Shown here piece by piece: positions 18,190-27,408 of a DNA stretch of 64,000 nucleotides. The notes under the pieces were generated by a model. That model worked only from the letters and a program-made list of their open reading frames with translations, did no database searches and had not been told where the DNA came from. The translations under genes and the position numbers were made by a program. The DNA is from Actinocorallia sp. API 0066 (GTDB taxonomy: Bacteria > Actinomycetota > Actinomycetes > Streptosporangiales > Streptosporangiaceae): the NCBI RefSeq assembly GCF_020991275.1, contig NZ_JAJLQY010000009.1, forward strand, positions 1-64,000, given 5' to 3'. The stretch's first letter is position 1. Each line of letters starts with the position of its first letter.

Positions 18190-19551
18190 ATGACCGACCT
18201 GCAAGCAGCCGCCCGGGACAACCTGTGGCTGCACTTCACCCGGCACTCGGTGCACGAGGACGGCGCCGAGGTGCCGATGATCGTCCGGGGCGAGGGCGCC
18301 TACATCTACGACGACAAGGGCAACCGGTACCTCGACGGCCTCTCCGGCCTGTTCGTGGTCCAGGCCGGGCACGGCCGCAGGGAGTTGGCCGAGGTGGCGG
18401 CCAAGCAGGCGAGCGAACTCGCCTTCTTCCCGCTGTGGTCCTACGCCCACCCCAAGGCCGCCGAACTCGCCGAGCGGCTCGCCACCGCCGCGCCCGGCGA
18501 CCTGAACCGTGTCTTCTTCACCTCCGGCGGCGGCGAGGCCGTCGAGTCGGCGTGGAAGCTCGCCAAGCAGTACTTCAAGCTCGTGGGCAAGCCGCTCAAG
18601 CACAAGGTCCTGAGCCGTCAGACGGCCTACCACGGCACGACGCAGGGCGCCCTGTCCATCACCGGCATCCCCGCCTTCAAGGCCCCCTACGAGCCGCTGG
18701 TGCCCTCGACGTTCCGGGTGCCGAACACCAACTTCTACCGCGCGACCGAGCACGGCGACGACGCCGAGGCGTTCGGCCGCTGGGCCGCCGACCGGGTCGA
18801 GGAGGCCATCCTCTTCGAGGGCCCGGAGACCGTCGCCGCGTTCTTCGTCGAGCCTGTCCAGAACGCCGGAGGCTGCTTCCCGCCGCCCGCCGGCTACTTC
18901 CAGCGGGTCCGCGAGATCTGCGACAAGTACGACGTCCTGCTCGTCTCGGACGAGGTGATCTGCGCCTACGGCCGGCTCGGCACCATGTTCGGCGCGCAGA
19001 AGTTCGACTACCAGCCCGACATCATCACCAGCGCCAAGGGCCTCACCTCCGGGTACGCCCCGCTCGGCGCGATGCTCGTCAGCGACCGGCTGTTCGAGCC
19101 GTTCCGGCACGGCGACACCATGTTCGCGCACGGCTACACCTTCGGCGGGCACCCCGTCTCGGCCGCCGTCGCGCTGGCCAACCTCGACCTGTTCGAGCGC
19201 GAGGACCTCCTCGGCAACGTCCGGCGCAACGAGGGCGCCTTCCGCGGCACCCTGGAGAAGCTGCTCGACCTGCCCATCGTCGGCGACGTCCGCGGCGACG
19301 GCTACTTCTACGGCATCGAACTCGTCAAGGACAAGACGACCAAGGAGACCTTCGACGACGACGAGTCCGAGCGGCTCCTGCGCGGCTTCCTCTCCAAGGC
19401 CCTCTACGACAGCGGCCTGTACTGCCGCGCCGACGACAGGGGCGACCCCGTCATCCAGCTCAGCCCGCCGCTGACCTGCGACCAGAGCCACTTCGACGAG
19501 ATCGAGCAGAAGCTGCGCGCCGTCCTCACCGAAGCATGGGCCAAGCTGTGA
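18190..19551 (+). CDS. Class III (omega) aminotransferase
   Basis: A 453-aa PLP enzyme of the aspartate aminotransferase superfamily, class III. Conserved features are GHGRRELAEVAAKQ near the N terminus, FFTSGGGEAVESAWKLA, AYHGTTQGALS, the PLP-binding Asp in LLVSDEVICAYGR, the Schiff-base Lys in SAKGLTSGYAP (about residue 280), and FAHGYTFGGHPVS. These are typical of omega-amino acid:pyruvate or polyamine/GABA-type transaminases. The ATG at 18190 follows an AAGGATGAG ribosome site. The downstream GMC oxidoreductase (81 bp gap) may work on an alcohol or aldehyde linked to the same amine; this is an inference. Confidence 0.92.
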   Translation: MTDLQAAARDNLWLHFTRHSVHEDGAEVPMIVRGEGAYIYDDKGNRYLDGLSGLFVVQAGHGRRELAEVAAKQASELAFFPLWSYAHPKAAELAERLATAAPGDLNRVFFTSGGGEAVESAWKLAKQYFKLVGKPLKHKVLSRQTAYHGTTQGALSITGIPAFKAPYEPLVPSTFRVPNTNFYRATEHGDDAEAFGRWAADRVEEAILFEGPETVAAFFVEPVQNAGGCFPPPAGYFQRVREICDKYDVLLVSDEVICAYGRLGTMFGAQKFDYQPDIITSAKGLTSGYAPLGAMLVSDRLFEPFRHGDTMFAHGYTFGGHPVSAAVALANLDLFEREDLLGNVRRNEGAFRGTLEKLLDLPIVGDVRGDGYFYGIELVKDKTTKETFDDDESERLLRGFLSKALYDSGLYCRADDRGDPVIQLSPPLTCDQSHFDEIEQKLRAVLTEAWAKL

Positions 19552-19631
19552 CCGCACAGTGTGGACACCGGGTCCAATGACGGTGTTCACTCCGGGATGA
19601 CCAGCCCCCCATTTTCCCGGAGGAAGCGTTC

Positions 19632-21179
19632 GTGGACTACGACTACGTGATCGTCGGCGCGGGATCGTCCGGCTGTGTGCTCGCCGCACGGCTGACGGAG
19701 GATCCATCGGTCACCGTCGCCCTCGTCGAGGCGGGCGGGAGCGACGCCCAGAAGGAGTTCCACATCCCGGCGGGCTTCCCGCAACTGCTCAAGGGCGAGG
19801 GAGACTGGGACCTCAGCACGACGGCACAGGAGGAGCTCGCCGGGCGGGAGCTGTACTGGCCCCGGGGCAAGGTGCTCGGCGGCTCCTCCAGCATCAACGC
19901 GATGATGTGGGTGCGCGGCGTCCGCGCCGACTACGACGGCTGGGACGTCCCCGGCTGGTCGTACGACGAGGTGCTCCCGTACTTCCACCGGGCCGAGCGC
20001 CGCGTCGGATCCAACACCGGCGGCGTCTACGGCACCGAGGGGCCGCTGCACGTCGAGGAGCTGCGCGACCCGAACGTGACGACCAAGGCGTTCCTCGCGG
20101 CCTGCGCGGAGACGGGCCTCACCCGGCTGCCCGAGCTGAACGGCGAGGACAACGAGGGGTACAGCCCGACCCCCGTCAACCAGAAGCGCGGCCGCCGCTG
20201 GTCGGCGCACGACGCCTACCTGAAGCCCGCGCTGAAGCGGCCCAACCTGACGGTCATCACCAACGTGCTCGTCTCGCGGGTGGTGATCGAGGACGGGCGC
20301 GCGGTCGGCGTCGCCTACGGCGGCCAGGAGCTGCGGGCGCGCCGCGAGGTCGTGCTGTGCGCGGGCGCGATCGGCTCCCCGCACCTGCTCATGCTCTCCG
20401 GCGTCGGCGACCCCGAGCAGCTCGCCGAACACGGCATCGACGTGGTCGCGCCGAGCCCGTCCGTGGGCCGCCACCTGGAGGACCACCTCTCGATCGCCGT
20501 CCTACGGACCTGCCCGAGCAAGGTCACCCTTGCCAGCGCGGGGCTGGCGGGCGCTCTCGTGTCCTACCTGACGCGGCGCAAGGGCCCGTTCACCTCGAAC
20601 ATCGGCGAGGCCGTCGCGTTCCTGCGCAGTGACCCGAGGCTGCCCGCGCCCGACCTCGAACTGATCTTCGCGCCCGTCCCGTTCGTCAACCACGGGCTGG
20701 ACGAGCCGGCGGGCGACGCGGTGACGATCGGCGTCGTCCTGCTCCAGCCCGACAGCCAGGGCACGCTCAGCCTCTCCTCCGCCGACCCGGCCGACCCGCC
20801 GAAGATCGACGCCGCCTACCTGACCGGGGACAGCGACCTGAAGCGGCTCGCCCACGGCGTCAGGGAGGCGGAGAAGCTCTTCGCCACCGAGGCGCTGCGG
20901 CCCTACGCGACGGAGCCCTACGCGCCGTACGAGGGCGCGGAAGACGAGTCGGTGTTGGAGGACTACATCCGGGCGCACTCCGAGACGCTCTACCACCCCG
21001 TCGGCACCTGCCGGATGGGCGTCGAGGACACCTCGGTCGTCGACCCCGACCTGCGGGTGCGCGGCGTCGAGGGGCTGCGCGTCGCGGACGCCTCGGTGCT
21101 GCCGCGGATCAACCGAGGCCACACGCACGCCCCGGCCATCCTGATCGGGGAGAAGGCCGCGGACCTGCTCAAAGCATGA
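19632..21179 (+). CDS. GMC family oxidoreductase, choline dehydrogenase-like
   Basis: A 515-aa flavoprotein of the glucose-methanol-choline family. The FAD dinucleotide motif GAGSSG is at residues 9-14; the GMC signature WPRGKVLGGSSSINAMMWVRG is near 76-96; the catalytic His is in YHPVGTCRMG with the partner His in INRGHTHAPA near the C terminus. The start is a GTG at 19632 with a GGAGGAAG ribosome site. The enzyme oxidises a primary alcohol; which one is not clear. It follows the class III aminotransferase on the same strand and ends just before a strong hairpin, so these two genes may be one unit. Confidence 0.92.
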   Translation: MDYDYVIVGAGSSGCVLAARLTEDPSVTVALVEAGGSDAQKEFHIPAGFPQLLKGEGDWDLSTTAQEELAGRELYWPRGKVLGGSSSINAMMWVRGVRADYDGWDVPGWSYDEVLPYFHRAERRVGSNTGGVYGTEGPLHVEELRDPNVTTKAFLAACAETGLTRLPELNGEDNEGYSPTPVNQKRGRRWSAHDAYLKPALKRPNLTVITNVLVSRVVIEDGRAVGVAYGGQELRARREVVLCAGAIGSPHLLMLSGVGDPEQLAEHGIDVVAPSPSVGRHLEDHLSIAVLRTCPSKVTLASAGLAGALVSYLTRRKGPFTSNIGEAVAFLRSDPRLPAPDLELIFAPVPFVNHGLDEPAGDAVTIGVVLLQPDSQGTLSLSSADPADPPKIDAAYLTGDSDLKRLAHGVREAEKLFATEALRPYATEPYAPYEGAEDESVLEDYIRAHSETLYHPVGTCRMGVEDTSVVDPDLRVRGVEGLRVADASVLPRINRGHTHAPAILIGEKAADLLKA

Positions 21180-21184
21180 CAGAA

Positions 21185-21212
21185 GGGGCGGGGTCCGCAT
21201 GGACCCCGCCCC
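21185..21212. terminator. Perfect 12-bp hairpin between convergent genes
   Basis: GGGGCGGGGTCC and GGACCCCGCCCC pair fully around GCAT, 5 bp after the GMC stop and 40 bp from the stop of the convergent ligase gene. It probably terminates transcription in both directions. Confidence 0.75.
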
Positions 21213-21252
21213 CTCCGACGGACTCAACCGGCCTCGACGGCCGAGACCCCCG

Positions 21253-22797
21253 CTAGCGCAGCTCGCGCTTGAGGATCTTGCCGGTGGCCGTCATCGGCAG
21301 CGCGTCGCGGAACTCCACGATGCGCGGGTACTTGTAGTTGGCGAACTGCTCCTTGCCCCAGTCGACCAGCTCCTGCTCGGTGACCTCGACGCCCGGGGTC
21401 CGGATGATGAACGCCTTGACCTCCTCGCCGTGGCTGTCGTGCGGGATGCCGACGACCGCGGCCAGCGAGACGGCCGGGTGCGTCATGAGGACCTCTTCGA
21501 GCTCCCGCGGGTAGACGTTGTAGCCGCCGCGGATGATCATGTCCTTGGAGCGGTCGACGATGTAGTAGTAGCCCTCGTCGTCGCGGGTCGCCAGGTCGCC
21601 GGTGCGGAACCAGCCGTTCTGGATCGCCTCGGCCGTCGCCTCGGGCCGGTTGAAGTAGCCCTTCATGACGTTGTGGCCGCGGATCGCGATCTCGCCGGGG
21701 CCCTCGCCCTCGATGGTCTTCCAGTCGTCGTCGATGAGCTTGAGCTCGACGCCCCACACCGGCAGGCCGATCGAACCGGCCTTGGTCGGACGGTCCGGGC
21801 GGTTGAACGCCGCGACCGGGGACGTCTCGGACAGGCCGTAGCCCTCCAGGATGTCCACGCCGAACTTGCCCTTGACGCCCTTGATGACCTCCATCGGCAG
21901 CGCCGCGCCGCCGGAGACCGCCACCCGCAGGTGCTCGGTGATCGCGACGACGTCGTCGGGCGCGGTGTCGTCGGTCATCAGCGCCCACCACATGGTCGGG
22001 ACGCCGGCGAACAGGTTCACCTTCTCCTTGACCATGAGCGCGATCGCGGACTTGACCTCGAAGCGCGGCACCAGCACCAGCGTCGCGCGCCGGTAGATGC
22101 CGACGTTCATGACGCAGGTCTGGCCGAAGATGTGGAACAGCGGCAGCGTCACCAGGAAGGTGTCCTGGAGGGTCTTCTCGAACAGGCCGTCGCTGACCAT
22201 GGCGTTCATCAGCATGCTGCCGTGGGTCAGCTCGGCGCCCTTGGGCTGGCCGGTGGTGCCGGAGGTGTAGAGCACCACCGCGGTGTCGGTCGCCTCGGTG
22301 AGGACCGGCTCGAAGGTGGACGCCTGGCCCGCCAGCGCCGCCCAGAACAGCTCGGCGCCCGGGATCGACGGCTCGGCCGCCGCCGGGTTGGCCGGGAGCA
22401 GGAAGAAGTGCTCGCAGTCGTCGGCCTGCTGGAAGCCCGCGTGGCCGGCCTCGCCGATCGGCAGTTCGGGGGTGCCCTCAAAACAGAACAGGGCCTTGGC
22501 CTGCGAGTCCGCCAGGTGGTAGGCGACCTCACGCGGCTTGAGCAGCACGTTCAGCGGCACCACGACGGCGCCGGCCTTGAGGATGCCGAAGTAGATCATC
22601 GGGAAGTACGGCAGGTTCGGCGAGGAGATCGCCACCTTGTCGCCGGGCTGGATCCCACGCGAGACCAGCAGGTTCGCGACCTGGTTGGCGACCGTGTTGA
22701 TGAAGGCGTACGAAAGACGCATGTCGCCGAAGACGACGGCATCCCGGTCGGGGGTCTCGCGGGCCGCGTCCTCGATCAGCACGGACAGGTTGAGCAT
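21253..22797 (-). CDS. Long-chain fatty acid-CoA ligase (AMP-forming)
   Basis: A 514-aa adenylate-forming enzyme (ANL superfamily). Visible core motifs are YTSGTTGQPKG near residues 176-186 for ATP binding, the GYGLSETSP motif, YYIVDRSKDMIIRGGYNVYP in the hinge region, and the catalytic Lys of TGKILKREL at the C terminus. It activates a carboxylic acid, probably a medium or long fatty acid, as the acyl-CoA. The C terminus is short but complete. The ATG at 22797 has a ribosome site (GAGGAGA type). It is transcribed away from leuS, sharing a 299-bp intergenic region with the leuS leader. Confidence 0.92.
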   Translation of the reverse strand: MLNLSVLIEDAARETPDRDAVVFGDMRLSYAFINTVANQVANLLVSRGIQPGDKVAISSPNLPYFPMIYFGILKAGAVVVPLNVLLKPREVAYHLADSQAKALFCFEGTPELPIGEAGHAGFQQADDCEHFFLLPANPAAAEPSIPGAELFWAALAGQASTFEPVLTEATDTAVVLYTSGTTGQPKGAELTHGSMLMNAMVSDGLFEKTLQDTFLVTLPLFHIFGQTCVMNVGIYRRATLVLVPRFEVKSAIALMVKEKVNLFAGVPTMWWALMTDDTAPDDVVAITEHLRVAVSGGAALPMEVIKGVKGKFGVDILEGYGLSETSPVAAFNRPDRPTKAGSIGLPVWGVELKLIDDDWKTIEGEGPGEIAIRGHNVMKGYFNRPEATAEAIQNGWFRTGDLATRDDEGYYYIVDRSKDMIIRGGYNVYPRELEEVLMTHPAVSLAAVVGIPHDSHGEEVKAFIIRTPGVEVTEQELVDWGKEQFANYKYPRIVEFRDALPMTATGKILKRELR

Positions 22798-22946
22798 GAA
22801 GTTCTCTCCTCGCGCCAGGGGCTACTCACGTGAGCTTATGTGGGGGTGACCACATCCAAGCGCGTGTCATGATCCACTTCTAGGGGCAAATGCACATCGC
22901 TTCCAGGAAAACCCGCGATTTCTTGCTCTTGCGCTACCCTTGGGGT

Positions 22947-22982
22947 ATGCGATCGTGGCTGCTTCTCAGTCAGCCGCGCTGA
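22947..22982 (+). CDS. leuS leader peptide (putative, 11 residues, three Leu codons)
   Basis: A short frame ATG...TGA encodes MRSWLLLSQPR, with CTG CTT CTC as three consecutive leucine codons, 150 bp upstream of leuS. A TACCCT -10-like hexamer at 22935-22940 would place the transcription start near the ATG, so the peptide may be translated from a leaderless mRNA. A terminator hairpin follows at 23035-23069. The segment around its stop, GCCGCGCTG (22973-22981), is complementary to CAGCGCGGC (23026-23034) next to the terminator. This is the layout of a ribosome-mediated attenuator sensing charged tRNA-Leu. Confidence 0.7.
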   Translation: MRSWLLLSQPR

Positions 22983-23034
22983 GATCGACCCCGAACCCCG
23001 CCGCGAGGCGCGCGTGATCGGCGACCAGCGCGGC

Positions 23035-23069
23035 AGCCCCTCCCTGTGTGAGGGGCTTCTTCATTGTTT
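23035..23069 (+). terminator. Attenuator terminator in the leuS leader
   Basis: AGCCCCTC (23035-23042) pairs with GAGGGGCT (23050-23057) around a 7-nt loop, followed by the T-rich TCTTCATTGTTT. It lies between the leader peptide and leuS, on the same strand, where a true gene end is absent. GGCTGC in the leader coding sequence (22957-22962) can pair with GCAGCC (23033-23038), which would disrupt this stem. Confidence 0.75.
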
Positions 23070-23096
23070 GAGGCAGCGAACCGGAAGAGGACCCCA

Positions 23097-25565
23097 GTGA
23101 GCGACGAAGAGCAGCAGTACGACCCCCGCGCCGTGCAGGACAAGTGGCAGGCCCGCTGGGCGGAGCTCGACACCTTCGCCGCCAGCGACGACCCCGCCGA
23201 CCCCCGCGAGCGCCGGTACGTGGTGGACATGTTCCCCTACCCGTCGGGCGACCTGCACATGGGACACGGCGAGGTCTTCGCGATCGGCGACGTGATCGCC
23301 AGGTACTGGTTCCACCGGGGGTACAACGTCCTGCACCCCATCGGGTGGGACTCCTTCGGGCTGCCCGCCGAGAACGCGGCGATCAAGCGCAACGCCCACC
23401 CGGCCGAGTGGACGTACGCCAACATCGAGACACAGGCCAACTCCTTCCGGCGCTACGGCATCTCCTTCGACTGGTCCCGGCGGCTGCACACCAGCGACCC
23501 CGAGTACTACCGGTGGAACCAGTGGCTGTTCACCCGGTTCTTCGAGCGCGGCCTGGCCTACCGCAAGGGCGGCCTGGTCAACTGGTGCCCGAACGACCAG
23601 ACGGTGCTGGCCAACGAGCAGGTCGTGGACGGCAAGTGCGAGCGGTGCCACGCCGTGGTCGTGCGGCGTGAACTGACCCAGTGGTACTTCAAGATCACCG
23701 ACTACGCGCAGCGGCTGCTGGACGACATGGACCAGATCGAGGGCGGCTGGTCCGACCGTGTGCTGACCATGCAGCGCAACTGGATCGGCCGCTCCGAGGG
23801 CGCCGACGTCACCTTCGAGATCGAAGGCCACGGGCCCGTCACCGTCTACACCACCCGGCCCGACACCCTGTACGGCGCGACGTTCTTCGTCGTCGCCGCC
23901 GACGCGCCGCTGGCCGAGCGGATCGTCGCCGCGGACCGGCGGGCCGCGCTGGACGCCTACCGGGCCGAGGTCGCCAAGCTGAGCGACATCGACCGGCTGT
24001 CCACCGAGAAGGAGAAGACCGGCGTCTTCCTGGGCGTGCACGCCGTCAACCCGGTGAACGGCGAGCGCATCCCCGTGTGGGCCGCCGACTACGTGCTGGC
24101 CGACTACGGGCACGGCGCCATCATGGCGGTGCCCGCGCACGACCAGCGCGACCTGGACTTCGCCCGCGCCCACGGCCTGCCCGTCAAGGTGGTGCTGGAG
24201 ACCGGCGCCGAGGACCCGAACACCACCGGCACCGCCACCCCCGGCGAGGGACGGCTGGTGAACTCCGGCCCGCTGGACGGGCTGGCCAAGACCGAGGCGA
24301 TCTCCGCGATCATCAGGATCCTGGAGGACAAGGGCCTGGGCCACGGCACCGTCAACTTCCGCCTGCGCGACTGGCTGCTGTCGCGCCAGCGGTTCTGGGG
24401 GACCCCGATCCCGATCATCCACTGCCCGGACTGCGGCGAGGTGCCCGTCCCGGACGAGGACCTGCCCGTCAAGCTGCCGGACGACCTGCGCGGCGCCGAC
24501 CTGGCGCCCAAGGGGGTCTCCCCGCTGGCGGCGGCGACCTCCTGGGTCAACGTGGACTGCCCCAAGTGCGGCGGCCCCGCCCAGCGCGACACCGACACCA
24601 TGGACACCTTCGTCGACTCCTCCTGGTACTTCCTGCGCTACACCTCCCCGCACTACACCGAGGGGCCGTTCGACCCCGCCAAGGTGAAGCAGTGGATGCC
24701 CGCCGACCAGTACATCGGCGGCATCGAGCACGCGGTCATGCACCTGCTGTACACCCGGTTCTTCACCAAGGTGCTGTACGACATGGGCCTGGTGGACTTC
24801 ACCGAGCCGTTCCGGCGGCTGCTGAACCAGGGCCAGGTGATCAACCAGGGCCGGGCGATGTCGAAGTCGCTGGGCAACGGGGTGGACCTGGGCCAGCAGA
24901 TCGACGACTTCGGCGTGGACGCCGTCCGGCTGACCATGCTGTTCGGCGGCCCGCCCGAGGACGACATCGACTGGGCCGACGTCTCCCCGGGCGCGTCGCA
25001 GAAGTTCCTGGCCCGCGCCTACCGCGTGATGACCGACGTGACGAGCGCGCCCGGCGTGGACTTCGCCACTGGTGACGTGGCGCTGCGCCGGTTCACCCAC
25101 CGGACCGTGGACGAGGTGACCCGGCTGGTCGAGGGGCACCGCTTCAACGTCGCCATCGCGCGGCTGATGGAGCTGACCTCCGCCGCCCGCAAGGCCATCG
25201 ACAGCGGCCCCGGCCCGGCCGACCCGGCCGTCCGCGAGGCGGCCGAGGCGCTGGCGATCATGCTGTCGGTGGCCACGCCCTACATCACCGAGGAGGGCTG
25301 GGAGAAGCTGGGCCACACCGGCGGCTCCATCGCCCGGGTGCCGTGGCCCGTCGCGGAGCCGGACCTGCTGGTGCTGGACTCGGTGACCTGTGTCGTCCAG
25401 GTCAAGGGCAAGGTCCGCGACCGGCTGGAGGTGGCGCCGGACATCGCCGAGGCCGAGCTGGAGAAGCTGGCGCTGACCTCGGAGAAGGTGCGGGCGGCCA
25501 TCGGCGACGCCGAGATCCGCAAGGTGATCGTGCGCGCGCCGAAGATCGTCAACATCGTCGTCTGA
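23097..25565 (+). CDS. leuS: Leucine-tRNA ligase
   Basis: An 822-aa class Ia aminoacyl-tRNA synthetase that charges tRNA-Leu. The HIGH-type signature is HMGH at residues 54-57 after MFPYPSGDL; the editing (CP1) domain with [12 protein letters not shown] and an [10 protein letters not shown] stretch follows; the KMSKS motif is AMSKSLGNG; a C-terminal anticodon-binding part ends with [11 protein letters not shown]. Zinc-like Cys pairs are present (NWCPNDQ/KCERCH and HCPDCG). I chose the GTG at 23097 with GGAAGAGG 7 bp upstream; a frame extension to 23064 would start inside the T-run of the attenuator. Expression is probably controlled by the leader described above. Confidence 0.97.
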   Translation: MSDEEQQYDPRAVQDKWQARWAELDTFAASDDPADPRERRYVVDMFPYPSGDLHMGHGEVFAIGDVIARYWFHRGYNVLHPIGWDSFGLPAENAAIKRNAHPAEWTYANIETQANSFRRYGISFDWSRRLHTSDPEYYRWNQWLFTRFFERGLAYRKGGLVNWCPNDQTVLANEQVVDGKCERCHAVVVRRELTQWYFKITDYAQRLLDDMDQIEGGWSDRVLTMQRNWIGRSEGADVTFEIEGHGPVTVYTTRPDTLYGATFFVVAADAPLAERIVAADRRAALDAYRAEVAKLSDIDRLSTEKEKTGVFLGVHAVNPVNGERIPVWAADYVLADYGHGAIMAVPAHDQRDLDFARAHGLPVKVVLETGAEDPNTTGTATPGEGRLVNSGPLDGLAKTEAISAIIRILEDKGLGHGTVNFRLRDWLLSRQRFWGTPIPIIHCPDCGEVPVPDEDLPVKLPDDLRGADLAPKGVSPLAAATSWVNVDCPKCGGPAQRDTDTMDTFVDSSWYFLRYTSPHYTEGPFDPAKVKQWMPADQYIGGIEHAVMHLLYTRFFTKVLYDMGLVDFTEPFRRLLNQGQVINQGRAMSKSLGNGVDLGQQIDDFGVDAVRLTMLFGGPPEDDIDWADVSPGASQKFLARAYRVMTDVTSAPGVDFATGDVALRRFTHRTVDEVTRLVEGHRFNVAIARLMELTSAARKAIDSGPGPADPAVREAAEALAIMLSVATPYITEEGWEKLGHTGGSIARVPWPVAEPDLLVLDSVTCVVQVKGKVRDRLEVAPDIAEAELEKLALTSEKVRAAIGDAEIRKVIVRAPKIVNIVV

Positions 25566-25605
25566 CCCTCGCGGCGACTTAACAAAGCGTCGAGCGGGGG
25601 TCACC

Positions 25606-25620
25606 CGGACGTAACGTCCG
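25606..25620. promoter_or_regulatory. 15-bp palindrome between leuS and the nucleotidyltransferase gene
   Basis: CGGACGT-A-ACGTCCG is a perfect palindrome 41 bp after the leuS stop and just before the hairpin that covers the next start codon. It could be an operator; no regulator is adjacent. Confidence 0.4.
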
Positions 25621-25623
25621 TCC

Positions 25624-25666
25624 GTCACGCTGGGATCTCCCCGACCAGAGGAGATCCCAGCGTGAC
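25624..25666 (+). promoter_or_regulatory. 17-bp hairpin that encloses the ribosome site and start codon
   Basis: GTCACGCTGGGATCTCC (25624-25640) pairs perfectly with GGAGATCCCAGCGTGAC (25650-25666) around a 9-nt loop. The 3' arm contains the GGAGA Shine-Dalgarno sequence and the GTG start (25662-25664) of the nucleotidyltransferase gene. In RNA this would strongly block ribosome binding unless unfolded. Alternatively it is the leuS terminator, but no T-run follows and the coding overlap argues for a translational control element. Confidence 0.65.
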
Positions 25667-26369
25667 CCAGGTGAGGCAGGCCGTCATCCTGGCCGGCGGC
25701 AACGCGACACGGCTCAGGCCCTACACCGACCGGGTGCCCAAGGCGCTCGTCGATGTCGGCGGCAGACCGATCCTCGAACACCAACTGGCGTGGCTCGCGG
25801 CCGAGGGCGTCGAGCACGTGGTCGTCTCGTGCGGGCAGCGGGCCGAGGCGCTCACCCGGCACCTGCTCGGCCGGACGCTGCCGCTGGAGGTCGGCGTGAT
25901 CGTCGAGGAGCGGCCGCTGGGCCGCGGCGGCGAGCTCAAGCACGCGGCCCGCGCGCTGCCCCGGCCGGACGCGCCGTGGCTCGCGCTGAACGGCGACGTG
26001 CTCACCAGGTTCTCGCTGGAGGAGATGGCGGCCCGGCACACGGCGGCCGGAGCGCTGATCACCCTCGGGGTGGCCGCGCTGCGCTCGCCCTACGACGTGG
26101 TGGAGATCGGCGCGGACGGCACCGTGCTCGGCCTTGAATCGGCGCCGGTGCTGCCGCAGCGCGTCAACGCGGGCGTGCACCTGTGCGCGCCGGAGGTGGT
26201 GGGGCTGCTGCCCGACCTCGGCGACCACGAGAGCGTCACGTTCCCGCTGCTGGCCGCCCAGGGGCGGCTGGCCGCGCACGAGATCGACGGCTACTGGCGC
26301 GCCATCGACAGCGCGCGCGACCTGCGTGAGGCCAACCGGGAGCTCAAGCACCTCGGCTGGGCCGCCTGA
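25662..26369 (+). CDS. Nucleotidyltransferase family protein (sugar-phosphate NTP transferase)
   Basis: A 235-aa single-domain enzyme of the NTP_transferase family that joins NTP and sugar 1-phosphate into an NDP-sugar. The nucleotide-binding loop LAGGNATRLRPYT is at residues 10-22 with VPKALVDVGGRP after it, the metal-binding Asp is in LALNGDVL near 107, and VNAGVHLC and DGYWRAIDS are the late motifs. It resembles mannose-1-phosphate guanylyltransferase or glucose-1-phosphate thymidylyltransferase cores without the extra hexapeptide domain. The start is GTG 25662, inside a 17-bp hairpin that also contains its GGAGA ribosome site. It is followed by a hairpin at 26391. Confidence 0.87.
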   Translation: MTQVRQAVILAGGNATRLRPYTDRVPKALVDVGGRPILEHQLAWLAAEGVEHVVVSCGQRAEALTRHLLGRTLPLEVGVIVEERPLGRGGELKHAARALPRPDAPWLALNGDVLTRFSLEEMAARHTAAGALITLGVAALRSPYDVVEIGADGTVLGLESAPVLPQRVNAGVHLCAPEVVGLLPDLGDHESVTFPLLAAQGRLAAHEIDGYWRAIDSARDLREANRELKHLGWAA

Positions 26370-26390
26370 CCGGCGGCGCGGATTCGCCCC

Positions 26391-26415
26391 GCCCCGCCGG
26401 AGCACCCGGCGGGGC
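26391..26415. terminator. Terminator between nucleotidyltransferase and lexA
   Basis: GCCCCGCCGG (26391-26400) and CCGGCGGGGC (26406-26415) form a perfect 10-bp stem between the convergent stop codons at 26369 and 26457. Confidence 0.65.
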
Positions 26416-26456
26416 ATGAGGGGCGCGCACGGGCGCGACCGCCCGCGGACGCCCCT

Positions 26457-27125
26457 TCAGATCTTGCGGAGTACCGCGACGACCTTGCCCAGGATGCTTG
26501 ACGCGTCACCCGGGATGGGGTCGTAGGCGGAGTTCTGGGGGAGCAGCCAGACGTGCCCGTCCTTGCGCTTGAACGTCTTCACGGTGGCCTCGCCGTCGAT
26601 CATCGCCGCGACGATGTCGCCGTTGTCGGCGTCGGGCTGGCGGCGCACCACGACGAGGTCGCCGTCGGCGATGGCCGCCTCGATCATCGAGTCGCCCTGC
26701 ACCTTCAGCAGGTAGTGCTCGCCCTCGCCGACCAGCTGCTTGGGCAGCGTGAAGACGTCCTCGACGGACTCCTCGGCGAGGATGGGGCCACCCGCCGCGA
26801 TCCGGCCCACCAGGGGCACGTAGGCAGCCTCAGCGCCCTCGGCGAGACCCGTGCCGTCGACCGGGGCGGCCCGGCCCTGCATCCGCACCTCGACCGCGCG
26901 TGGGCGGTTCGGGTCGCGGCGCAGGAAACCCTTGCGCTGAAGCGTGCGCAGCTGATGGGACACGCTGGACGTGCTGGTGAGGCCGACGGCCTCGCCGATC
27001 TCGCGCATCGACGGCGGATAGCCGCGGCGCTGGACCGAGTCACGGATCACCTCGAGCACCATGCGCTGGCGCTGGGTGAGACCGCCTTCGTCCAGGGGTT
27101 CCTCAGGCGTCTGTACCTTGCTCAT
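26457..27125 (-). CDS. lexA: SOS response repressor LexA
   Basis: A 222-aa LexA. Residues 15-75 form the winged helix-turn-helix ([43 protein letters not shown]). The C-terminal S24 peptidase domain has the autocleavage site Ala111-Gly112, nucleophile Ser146 in GDSM and general base Lys183 in TVKTF. RecA-stimulated self-cleavage relieves repression after DNA damage. The ATG at 27125 starts the usual short actinobacterial leader before the HTH. An SOS box at 27270-27285 upstream suggests autoregulation. It is divergent from nrdR, as in many actinobacteria. Confidence 0.97.
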   Translation of the reverse strand: MSKVQTPEEPLDEGGLTQRQRMVLEVIRDSVQRRGYPPSMREIGEAVGLTSTSSVSHQLRTLQRKGFLRRDPNRPRAVEVRMQGRAAPVDGTGLAEGAEAAYVPLVGRIAAGGPILAEESVEDVFTLPKQLVGEGEHYLLKVQGDSMIEAAIADGDLVVVRRQPDADNGDIVAAMIDGEATVKTFKRKDGHVWLLPQNSAYDPIPGDASSILGKVVAVLRKI

Positions 27126-27269
27126 GGCGCCTTCCCCTCCTGTGTTCGCGTTCGTTCCGGTGTGGCCACACGCTGGAGCGGCGCCCGGCGTTCCGGCCCC
27201 GGCGCCCCACAATGCGTCACCAGGCGGAACGTCAGCGTGTCCGCGCTCCACCATCGTACATCCGTTCTA

Positions 27270-27285
27270 TCGAATCTGCATTCGA
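27270..27285. promoter_or_regulatory. SOS (LexA) box
   Basis: TCGAAT-CTGC-ATTCGA is a perfect inverted repeat close to the actinobacterial/Gram-positive LexA consensus TCGAAC-N4-GTTCGA, 145 bp upstream of the lexA start. It lies in the 375-bp lexA-nrdR intergenic region, which otherwise holds only the NrdR-box-like sites. Confidence 0.8.
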
Positions 27286-27408
27286 GGACGGCACGGTCCG
27301 CGCGCATGATCGCCACTCGACACGCCGGGAGGGGGCGTGTGACAGGCCCTACAGCGCCGTCCCCGAGTTCGGCTTGCGTTGCCAAGATCAGAGGCTTAGG
27401 TTTAGGGA

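Noticed and set aside
22870-23096. T-box riboswitch upstream of leuS
   Set aside because: No T-box antiterminator consensus is present, whereas a Leu-rich leader peptide and simple terminator are.
23061-26417. A 1118-residue minus-strand open frame over leuS
   Set aside because: It is the mirror frame of leuS and the nucleotidyltransferase gene, with no domain and abnormal composition.
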